Assembly: GCF_022095675.1 (NCBI RefSeq)
Contig: NZ_JAHYSG010000229.1
Location: 1-6,171, forward strand
DNA: 6,171 bases
Source: Dactylosporangium sp. AC04546
GTDB lineage: Bacteria > Actinomycetota > Actinomycetes > Mycobacteriales > Micromonosporaceae
Direction: 5' to 3'
Under the pieces are notes generated by a model. That model saw nothing but the letters and a program-made list of their open reading frames with translations, did no database searches and was not told the DNA's origin. Positions 1 through 5,256 of the stretch are shown here, one piece after another. Positions within the stretch are counted from its first letter, which is position 1. Every line of letters begins with the position of its first letter. The translations under genes and the position numbers were made by a program.

Positions 1-433
1 GGGGTGCGGTGATCCTCGGGTCCGGGGGCGGGAGCTCGCCGGTGCGCACGATCGGGCTCGAGGCGATCAGCGTCACGGACGCCACCCGTGCGGGGTGTTC
101 GGCGGCGATGCGCTGGGCGATGCCGCCGCCCATCGAGACGCCGACCAGGTGTACCGGCGAGGGGGAGCAGGCGGCGGCGACGGCCAGGGCGTCGGTGCAC
201 AGGTCCAGGCCCTGGTATCCGGGGGCTCCCGCGGGATAGGTGGTGGACTCGCCGGTGTCGCGGTGGTCGTAGCGGATGACGAGACGACCGGCGGCGGCCA
301 GGCGGTCACAGAACTCCGGTTCCCACCAGTCCATGGACGCGGTCGCGCCGCTGATGAGCAGGATCGGCGGCATCGACGGGTCGCCGTGGGTCTCGGCGTA
401 CAGGGAGACGCCGGTGGTGGGCGAGACGTGCAT
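1..433 (-). CDS. Alpha/beta hydrolase, RdmC-like, C-terminal part cut off by window edge
   Basis: The N-terminal 144 residues of an alpha/beta-hydrolase-fold enzyme are visible; the gene runs off the left edge. The layout is that of the family: an oxyanion-region strand (PILLISGATASMDWW, about 23-37), the core segment VIRYDHRDTGES (about 52-63), and the nucleophile elbow G-V-S-M-G with the probable catalytic Ser at 100. The Asp and His of the triad would lie outside the window. The D-H-R-D-T-G-x-S-T motif and the PAGAPGY segment after it resemble the group named after aclacinomycin methylesterase RdmC, which in most genomes are unassigned esterases or hydrolases. No signal peptide is seen, so it is probably cytoplasmic. 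The ATG at 433 is used; GTG codons in frame at 439 and 442 are alternatives, and none has a strong ribosome site. It starts 23 bases after the stop of the upstream solute-binding/VWA gene on the same strand, so co-transcription is likely. The substrate is unknown. Confidence 0.88.
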   Translation of the reverse strand, partial: MHVSPTTGVSLYAETHGDPSMPPILLISGATASMDWWEPEFCDRLAAAGRLVIRYDHRDTGESTTYPAGAPGYQGLDLCTDALAVAAACSPSPVHLVGVSMGGGIAQRIAAEHPARVASVTLIASSPIVRTGELPPPDPRITAP

Positions 434-456
434 GCCCACCACCGTACGGGGGTTGC

Positions 457-2244
457 TCAGACCTTGCCGAAGATGGCCGTCATGAGGACCTCGTTGATGT
501 CGAACGCGGTCTTCGACGTGTAGAGGGTGCCGCCGCTGACGCGGGAGATCTCCTGGAGGGCGGCGAAGTCGGCGTCGTTGCCGTAGCCGACGGTGACGAC
601 GGGGACCTTCTTCTCGCTGCCGGCGTTGGCCTGGAGCTTGGTGCGCAGGGCGTCGAGGGTGAGGCCGCCGGTGCTGTCGTCGTTCTTGCCGTCGGTCATG
701 AGCACGACGAGGTTGGTGGCGCCGGGCTTGTAGGCGTCGACGACGGCCTGCTGCGCGGCGGCGGCGGTGTCGTAGAGGCCGGTGTCGCCGATCGGGGTGA
801 GCTTGTCGATGGCGGCGACCATCTGGTCGCGGCGGGGTTTGCCGGCGACCTGGTCGGCGATGCGGCCGATCGGGATGAGCTGCTTGTAGTCCTGGACGCC
901 GTTCTGTTTGGTGGAGAAGACCCACAGGCCGGCGTCGACCTCGCCGTCGAAGAGCTGCACGGCGCCGCGGGCGGCCTCCTTGGCCAGTTGCATGCGGGTC
1001 TTGCCGGTGCCGGGGACCTGTTCGGCCATGGAGCCGGAGACGTCGAGGACGAGCAGGACGTTGGTGGGGCGGGTGAGGGCGGTCCAGGAGTCCATGGACT
1101 GTTTGACGGACTCGGGGAGCAGCACGGCCCGCGGCACCGTCTTGATCTTCGCGCTGAAGGCGGCGTTGCCGGTGAGGGGGGCGCCGGCGGCGCGGTTGGG
1201 GTCGCGGAAGCCGGCGTCGAGGAAGACCTTGCGGCCGTCGGGGCCGCGCAGGTAGGTGAGGAAGGCCTTGGCGACGTCCTGCTTGTCCTTCTGGGCCCAG
1301 GGGGCTTCGAGGACGAGGTAGGGGTTGTCGGCGTCGGCGCTGCCGTTGGAGGGGTAGACGGCGACGAGCGGGACCTTGGGGTTGGCCTTGTTGTAGGTCA
1401 GGACGTCCTGTTCGAGGGCGGGGAACGCGGAGACGTACTGCAGGGCGCCGCCCTGCTTGTCGGCCTTGCTGAGGCCGTCGAGCAGCTGGGCGGTGGTGTT
1501 GGTGTAGACGGCGCGTTGCTGCTTGAGCTTGGCGAGGGTGGCCTGTTCCTCGGGGGTGACCTCACCGTCGTCGTTGCCGTCGAGGATGGCCATGAGGGCG
1601 AGCAGGCCGCTGGTGGACTGCAGCGGGTCGGTCATGCCGAACTTGAAGGCGCCCCAGTCGGGCTTCTGGTACTTGGACCAGCCGGCGGGGTCGGCGGCGA
1701 CGGTGTTGATGAGGTCCTGCCAGGACAGTTCGCCGCCGGGCCAGCCGAGGGCCTCGGCCATGGGTTTGGGCATGGCCAGGACGGAGGGGGTGCGGGCGAG
1801 GCTGGGCTGCAGGTCGGGCATCATGCGTTCGGCGATGGCGGCGGTGGAGGCGCGCCGGACCCAGGCGGTGGAGTCGGGGACCCAGACGTCTGGTGGGGTT
1901 CCGGTCTTGTTGTCCCATTCGGTACCGAGGGCCTGGGCCATGACGGCGGTTTCGCGGGCGGTGACGGCGACGTGGGCGCATTGCCCGGCGACGGCCGGGT
2001 CGGTGGCTTCCCACTTGGCGGCGAGGCCCTCGAGGAGCGTGGCGGTGCTCGGGGACGCGACGATGGTGGCGGTGACATCTCCGGAGCAGGCGTTGGCGAC
2101 GAGCTTGTTCCAGGCGATGAAGCCGCCGGCGCCGGCGAGCACGACGACGAGTCCGCCGATGATCCACGGCGTGAACCGGAACCGGCGTTGAGCTGGGCTG
2201 CGGCGGTGTGACCGCACATCTGCCCGTTCGGCCGTGTAGGCCAT
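457..2244 (-). CDS. Membrane-anchored solute-binding-like and VWA domain protein
   Basis: A 595-residue protein with three parts. An Arg-rich cytoplasmic tail of about 25 residues is followed by one membrane segment (about 26-46, PWIIGGLVVVLAGAGGFIAW), which should leave the rest outside the cell. Residues about 55-385 look like an ABC-type extracellular solute-binding domain (TATIVASPSTATLLEGLAAK near the start, then PPDVWVPDSTAWV). Residues about 394-595 are a von Willebrand factor A domain with a complete MIDAS: D401-x-S403-x-S405, T488 in GDTGLYD, and D518 in MTDGKND. The only two cysteines, C53 and C89, flank the start of the binding domain and may form a disulfide. C53 is an unlikely lipobox cysteine because A50 is at -3 and a Lys separates it from the hydrophobic stretch. 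An EF-hand-like loop sits at 222-233. This two-domain arrangement is known in actinobacteria but its ligand and partner are not established. The ATG at 2244 has GGAGG seven bases upstream. The alpha/beta hydrolase gene follows. Confidence 0.9.
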   Translation of the reverse strand: MAYTAERADVRSHRRSPAQRRFRFTPWIIGGLVVVLAGAGGFIAWNKLVANACSGDVTATIVASPSTATLLEGLAAKWEATDPAVAGQCAHVAVTARETAVMAQALGTEWDNKTGTPPDVWVPDSTAWVRRASTAAIAERMMPDLQPSLARTPSVLAMPKPMAEALGWPGGELSWQDLINTVAADPAGWSKYQKPDWGAFKFGMTDPLQSTSGLLALMAILDGNDDGEVTPEEQATLAKLKQQRAVYTNTTAQLLDGLSKADKQGGALQYVSAFPALEQDVLTYNKANPKVPLVAVYPSNGSADADNPYLVLEAPWAQKDKQDVAKAFLTYLRGPDGRKVFLDAGFRDPNRAAGAPLTGNAAFSAKIKTVPRAVLLPESVKQSMDSWTALTRPTNVLLVLDVSGSMAEQVPGTGKTRMQLAKEAARGAVQLFDGEVDAGLWVFSTKQNGVQDYKQLIPIGRIADQVAGKPRRDQMVAAIDKLTPIGDTGLYDTAAAAQQAVVDAYKPGATNLVVLMTDGKNDDSTGGLTLDALRTKLQANAGSEKKVPVVTVGYGNDADFAALQEISRVSGGTLYTSKTAFDINEVLMTAIFGKV

Positions 2245-2251
2245 GGGTGTG

Positions 2252-2256
2252 CCTCC
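2252..2256 (-). promoter_or_regulatory. Shine-Dalgarno site for the solute-binding/VWA gene
   Basis: On the minus strand GGAGG lies 7 bases before the ATG at 2244. This is near-ideal spacing and fixes that start codon. Confidence 0.85.
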
Positions 2257-2275
2257 GGGGGTGGGAAGTCGGCCC

Positions 2276-2281
2276 AGTGTA
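2276..2281 (-). promoter_or_regulatory. Possible -10 element for the solute-binding/VWA gene
   Basis: The minus strand reads TACACT, a good match to the TANNNT -10 form of actinobacterial housekeeping promoters. Transcription would start near 2269 and give a leader of about 25 bases that includes the GGAGG site. No convincing -35 is found at 17-18 bases; the TTGACG at 2288-2293 is only 6 bases away, which is too close to pair with it. The call rests on the -10 and its position alone. Confidence 0.4.
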
Positions 2282-2316
2282 GGCCCTCGTCAAGCCGGGA
2301 ACGTTTCGCCCCGAAG

Positions 2317-2322
2317 TACCCT
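2317..2322 (+). promoter_or_regulatory. Possible -10 element of a leaderless deformylase promoter
   Basis: TACCCT fits TANNNT, and exactly 7 bases separate it from the GTG start at 2330. Transcription would therefore begin at or next to the start codon. No clear Shine-Dalgarno site precedes the gene, in line with a leaderless transcript, which is common in actinobacteria. No good -35 was found. Confidence 0.4.
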
Positions 2323-2329
2323 GTGACGT

Positions 2330-2830
2330 GTGACGATCCGTTCGATCCGGCGGCTGGGCGACCCGGTGTTGCGCACGCCGGCCGAGACTGTGACCTCGTT
2401 CGATGCCGAGCTGCGTGAGCTGGTGCAGGACCTGCTGGACACGTTGACGGGTGAGCCGGGCCGGGCGGGGGTGGCGGCGCCGCAGATCGGTGTGGGTGCG
2501 CGGGTGTTCGCGTATGGGGCGAACAAGGTGGTCGGTTATGTGGTGAACCCGCGGATCGTGCATCTGGCCGGGGAGCAGGTCGGTGAGGAGGGCTGCCTGT
2601 CGATTCCGGGGCTGGCGTTCCCGACGCCGCGGGCGGCGGAGGCGACGGTGGAGGGTGTCAACGAGCACGGCGACCCGATCCGGGTGACGGGGACGGGTTT
2701 GCTGGCGCGGGCGTTCCAGCACGAGGTGGACCACCTGGACGGCCGGCTGTACATCGACACGTTGAAGGGCGACGCCCGGCGGCAGGCGCTGCGGGCGGTG
2801 CGGGCGGCGTTCAGCAGTCCAGCACGGTGA
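2330..2830 (+). CDS. def: Peptide deformylase
   Basis: This metalloenzyme removes the formyl group from the N-terminal formyl-methionine of new proteins, acting in the cytoplasm at the ribosome exit. The 166 residues are a normal length and hold all three family motifs: motif 1 AGVAAPQIGV (46-55, with Gln52), motif 2 EEGCLS (86-91, metal ligand Cys89), and motif 3 HEVDHLDG (131-138, ligands His131 and His135, catalytic Glu132). Motif 1 has G-V-A-A where the common form is G-L-A-A, and Arg45 at the position of the usual first Gly; both are mild variants. The start is GTG at 2330: the overlapping GTG at 2328 runs straight into a stop, and residues from 2330 on (TIRSIRRLGDPVLR) match the family N-terminus. 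The gene is divergent from the solute-binding/VWA gene, and its last 20 bases overlap the end of the convergent decarboxylase gene. It is probably a housekeeping gene or second copy unrelated to the siderophore genes beside it. Confidence 0.96.
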   Translation: MTIRSIRRLGDPVLRTPAETVTSFDAELRELVQDLLDTLTGEPGRAGVAAPQIGVGARVFAYGANKVVGYVVNPRIVHLAGEQVGEEGCLSIPGLAFPTPRAAEATVEGVNEHGDPIRVTGTGLLARAFQHEVDHLDGRLYIDTLKGDARRQALRAVRAAFSSPAR

Positions 2831-3959
2831 ACGCGGGGTGGGCGAGGCGCAGGAAGTCGTGGTGGGCGACCTCCCAGCCGTAGGCGCCGGTGTTGGGGAA
2901 GACGAGGATGTCGCCGGCGCGGACCGTTTCGACCGGGGCGTCGCGGGCGAGGATGTCGCGGGGGTTGCACTGTTCGCCGGCGACGTCGATGTGGGCGCCG
3001 GCGACGGCGGGTCGTTCGAACGGGTACGGCCAGTCGTCGACGGGTAGGACGGCGAACGGGTGGCTGTAGTCCCAGGAGGCGGGGAGCCGGAAGTGGTGGG
3101 TGCCGCCGCGGATGACGGCGAACCAGCGGCCGTGGGTGTGTTTGACGTCGGTGACGTCGGCGGCGTACCAGCCGGCGGTGGCGGCGGCGTAGCGTCCGGG
3201 TTCGACGACGAGCTGTGACCCGGCGGGTAGCCGCAGGTCGGTCAGCCCGGCGGCGAACGTGTCGAGGTCGAATGTGGCGGCGCCGGTGACGTCGACGCCG
3301 AAGCCTCCGCCGACGTTGATGATGTCCAGTGGTACCGAGTAGGTGTCCGCGGCCCGCGTGGCCCAGGCGACGGCGTCGGTGATGAACGCGGCGTGGGCGG
3401 CGGCGTCGAGGTTGTTCGACACGGCGTGCAGGTGGAACCCGACGATGTGGATCCTGTCGATCGCGTCGGTGACGGCGTGGGCGAGCTGGGGTTCCTCGAT
3501 GCCGAACTGGGTCGGGGCGCCGCTCATGCGGTGCGTGCCGGGCAGTGCGGGGTGGCTGCGGTTGACGCGGAGGCAGACCTTCGCGCCGGGTGCGACGTGG
3601 GCGATGCGGCGCAGCTCGTGGAGGCTTTCGGCGTTGACGACGGCGCCGGCCGCGGCGGCGGCCCGCAGGTCGTCGTCGGTTTTGGCGGGCCCGCTGAGCA
3701 GGGTGAACGGTGACCCGGCGGCGACGGCGGCGGTGAGCTCGGCGCCGGAGGCGGCCTCGAGGCCGTCGGCCCAGCGCAGGACGCCGCGCAGGAGGGTGTC
3801 GTTGCCGTTGGCTTTCATGGCGTAGGCGATGCGGGTGCCGGCGGGCAGGGCGGCGCTCAGCGCGGCCAGGTTGTCGCGGACGGCGGCGAGGTCGTAGAGG
3901 TAGGCGGGGCGTGGGCCGGTGCGGATGGCGTGGGCCACACGTGGGGGAAGTCGCACCAC
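2811..3959 (-). CDS. PLP-dependent type III decarboxylase, siderophore-associated (SbnH/PvsE-like)
   Basis: An alanine-racemase-fold decarboxylase of 382 residues, in the superfamily of diaminopimelate and ornithine decarboxylases. With GTG 3959 as residue 1, visible motifs are YAMKAN with the PLP-binding Lys49, HLHAVSNNLD (176-185), the phosphate-binding loop GGGFGV (217-222), EPGRY (253-257), and GEQCNPRD (328-335) with the catalytic Cys331 and Asp335. Classical LysA has H-x-H-I-G-S-x where this protein has H-L-H-A-V-S-N-N-L-D; that form and the length near 380-400 fit the group found in NIS siderophore clusters. In staphyloferrin B synthesis SbnH decarboxylates a citryl-diaminopropionate intermediate. 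The IucA/IucC-like genes next door support a similar role, but the substrate here is not known. GTG at 3959 is chosen because it leaves the expected N-terminal helix before PAYLYDL; a GGAG lies 12 bases upstream, rather far. GTG at 3956 and 3938 are alternatives. The frame stays open far upstream across the divergent gene, which is not meaningful. Confidence 0.88.
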   Translation of the reverse strand: MVRLPPRVAHAIRTGPRPAYLYDLAAVRDNLAALSAALPAGTRIAYAMKANGNDTLLRGVLRWADGLEAASGAELTAAVAAGSPFTLLSGPAKTDDDLRAAAAAGAVVNAESLHELRRIAHVAPGAKVCLRVNRSHPALPGTHRMSGAPTQFGIEEPQLAHAVTDAIDRIHIVGFHLHAVSNNLDAAAHAAFITDAVAWATRAADTYSVPLDIINVGGGFGVDVTGAATFDLDTFAAGLTDLRLPAGSQLVVEPGRYAAATAGWYAADVTDVKHTHGRWFAVIRGGTHHFRLPASWDYSHPFAVLPVDDWPYPFERPAVAGAHIDVAGEQCNPRDILARDAPVETVRAGDILVFPNTGAYGWEVAHHDFLRLAHPAFTVLDC

Positions 3960-4000
3960 GTCGGTGTGGGACTCCGTTCTGTTTGCCGGGTTTCGGGAAG

Positions 4001-4006
4001 TAGGCT
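4001..4006 (+). promoter_or_regulatory. Possible -10 element of a leaderless promoter for the short NIS synthetase
   Basis: TAGGCT fits TANNNT and lies exactly 7 bases before the ATG at 4014, the same arrangement as at the deformylase gene. There is no Shine-Dalgarno site between it and the start. A weak -35 candidate is TTCTGT at 3977-3982, 18 bases upstream. The 54-base gap to the divergent decarboxylase gene must hold the promoters of both genes or overlap their starts. Confidence 0.45.
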
Positions 4007-4013
4007 CTGCGCG

Positions 4014-5225
4014 ATGCGCCTCCAGGATGACGCCCTCGATCCGGTCGCGTTGTGGCAGTACGCGGAACGGTATCTCGGTGTCGGCACCCGCACGTACAGT
4101 CCGTACGCGGCCGACCTCGAGATCGCCGACGAGTTCCATCCGCAGCGCGGCGCGGCGTCGTTCCGGCTGCCCACGTTCCGGGTGCCGGCGTCGCTGGGCG
4201 GGTATCTGCGCTCGGGGGTGCCGTCGGCGCTGGACGAGCTGTACACGTCGGGGGACGGTGTGCTCCTGCCGGTACACCCGAACGCTCTTGATCATCCTGA
4301 CCTGTTCGGCCGTGATGAGCTGCTGCGCTGTGCGGCGGGGCCGGAGCTGACGGTGGTGCCGTCGGCGAACGCGCGGACGGTGTTCGTGGCGGAGCGGGAC
4401 GGGGTGGCGGTGCCGCCGCACTTCGTGAAGCTGCACTATCCGCGGCGCCTGTCGCGGTTCACGCGCCGGTTGCGCCGGCCGGTGATCGAGCTGCAGCTGT
4501 GGGTGTCGGACGAGCTGGTGCGGGTGGGTGCGCCGGTGCTGCCGGAGGTGGGTGGCGGCTGGTTCGGGCCGGTCGAGTCGCCGGAGGCGTGGGGGTTCCT
4601 GGTGCGCTCGGCGCGGCCGCTGGGGGCGGCGCCGCGGTTCACGGTGCCGCTGTTCGCGCTGTACGGCGGGGATCTGCGTGCGCCCGGCGACCCGACGCTG
4701 CTGGAGCAGCTGGTGGCGGCGTGGCCGGACGACCCGGCGGTGTTCGTGGCGGAGCGCATCGTGCTGCCGATGGTGCGGCTGTGGGCGACGGTGGCCCGGG
4801 AGACGGGCTGCCCGCTGGAGACGCACGGGCAGAACACGCTGTTCGCGTTCGACCCGGCCACGTTGCAGACCCGGGTGTTGTATCGCGACTGCGCGATCTA
4901 CGTCGACAGTGTGCTGCGGGAGCGGGCGGGCCTGTCGGGGCCGTTGCCGCCGGCGAACGTGATCCCCCGTGACGTGCCGCTGGCCTCGGATGAGGTGTTC
5001 AGCCTGACGTACGACAGTTTCATGGGTCATCATGCCCTGTCGTATGTGGCGGCGGTGGCCCGGGACCGCCTGGGTGTGGATGTGGGCGCGTTGCACGCGG
5101 CGGCGCGGGCGGCGTTCACGGCCGCCGATCTGTTGCCGTCGACGGTGTTCTATTACGACAACACGCTGTACGACAACGGCGACTGGAAGCTGGTCGACAC
5201 CGGTCAGGTCCCGGTCTGGCGGTAG
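4014..5225 (+). CDS. Short, divergent IucA/IucC-family NIS synthetase-like protein
   Basis: A 403-residue protein of the NRPS-independent siderophore synthetase family, whose members form amide or ester bonds between a carboxylate such as citrate and an amine or alcohol via an adenylate. Family landmarks in order: LLPVHPN (84-90, at the place of the usual HPWQ, which is lost), PSANART (116-122, matching the ATP-binding S-x-R-T), HFVKL (136-140), ETHGQNTL (269-276), YRD (290-292), and YYDNTLYDNGDWK near the end. Typical members have about 580-620 residues. This one lacks roughly the first 130-200, including the conserved G-H-P-x-H-P-x-x-K-x-R-x-G region. ATG 4014 is preferred over an in-frame ATG at 3930, because 3930 would overlap the decarboxylase start and the promoter-like TAGGCT ends 7 bases before 4014. 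It is divergent from the decarboxylase gene and convergent with a more canonical synthetase gene, fitting a role in the same pathway. It may be a trimmed active enzyme or a partner subunit. Confidence 0.85.
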   Translation: MRLQDDALDPVALWQYAERYLGVGTRTYSPYAADLEIADEFHPQRGAASFRLPTFRVPASLGGYLRSGVPSALDELYTSGDGVLLPVHPNALDHPDLFGRDELLRCAAGPELTVVPSANARTVFVAERDGVAVPPHFVKLHYPRRLSRFTRRLRRPVIELQLWVSDELVRVGAPVLPEVGGGWFGPVESPEAWGFLVRSARPLGAAPRFTVPLFALYGGDLRAPGDPTLLEQLVAAWPDDPAVFVAERIVLPMVRLWATVARETGCPLETHGQNTLFAFDPATLQTRVLYRDCAIYVDSVLRERAGLSGPLPPANVIPRDVPLASDEVFSLTYDSFMGHHALSYVAAVARDRLGVDVGALHAAARAAFTAADLLPSTVFYYDNTLYDNGDWKLVDTGQVPVWR

Positions 5226-5226
5226 C

Positions 5227-5256
5227 GCCGGTTGAGGCCGGTTGAGGCCGGTTCAG
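5227..5256. repeat. Three tandem copies of a 10-base unit between convergent genes
   Basis: The unit GCCGGTTGAG occurs at 5227-5236 and 5237-5246, and as GCCGGTTCAG at 5247-5256. It fills the 27-base gap between the two convergent synthetase genes, and the third copy contains the stop codon of the minus-strand gene. The GGCC parts could pair into only 4-base stems, so it is not a convincing terminator. Replication slippage is a simple origin. Confidence 0.8.

Noticed and set aside
988..2211. Long open frame on the plus strand (407 codons) inside the solute-binding/VWA gene
   Set aside because: Its translation is a low-complexity Gly/Val/Ala/Asp run with no family motif. It is the expected antisense shadow of a GC-rich gene.
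2276..2293. TTGACG (2288-2293, minus) as -35 for TACACT
   Set aside because: The spacer is only 6 bases. No TANNNT lies 17-18 bases downstream of TTGACG, so the two do not form a promoter.
2298..2302. GGAAC as an ECF sigma factor -35 element before the deformylase gene
   Set aside because: No matching -10 such as CGTT is found at the needed 16-17 base spacing.
1562..2734. 390-codon minus-strand open frame crossing the VWA gene start and the deformylase gene
   Set aside because: It is Arg/Pro/His-rich, with no motif. It spans two well-supported genes in other frames.
3930..4013. ATG at 3930 as the start of the short synthetase
   Set aside because: It would overlap the decarboxylase start and run through the likely promoter. 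The added 28 residues look like translated promoter DNA, while ATG 4014 has the -10 at leaderless spacing.
3960..5096. Upstream extension of the decarboxylase frame by about 378 residues
   Set aside because: The extra part is antisense to the short synthetase gene, Arg/His/Pro/Gln-rich and unlike any decarboxylase N-terminus. GTG 3959 gives the family's length.
5226..5256. Bidirectional rho-independent terminator between the convergent genes
   Set aside because: Only 4-base GGCC stems can form and there is no T-run. The tandem repeat explains the pattern.
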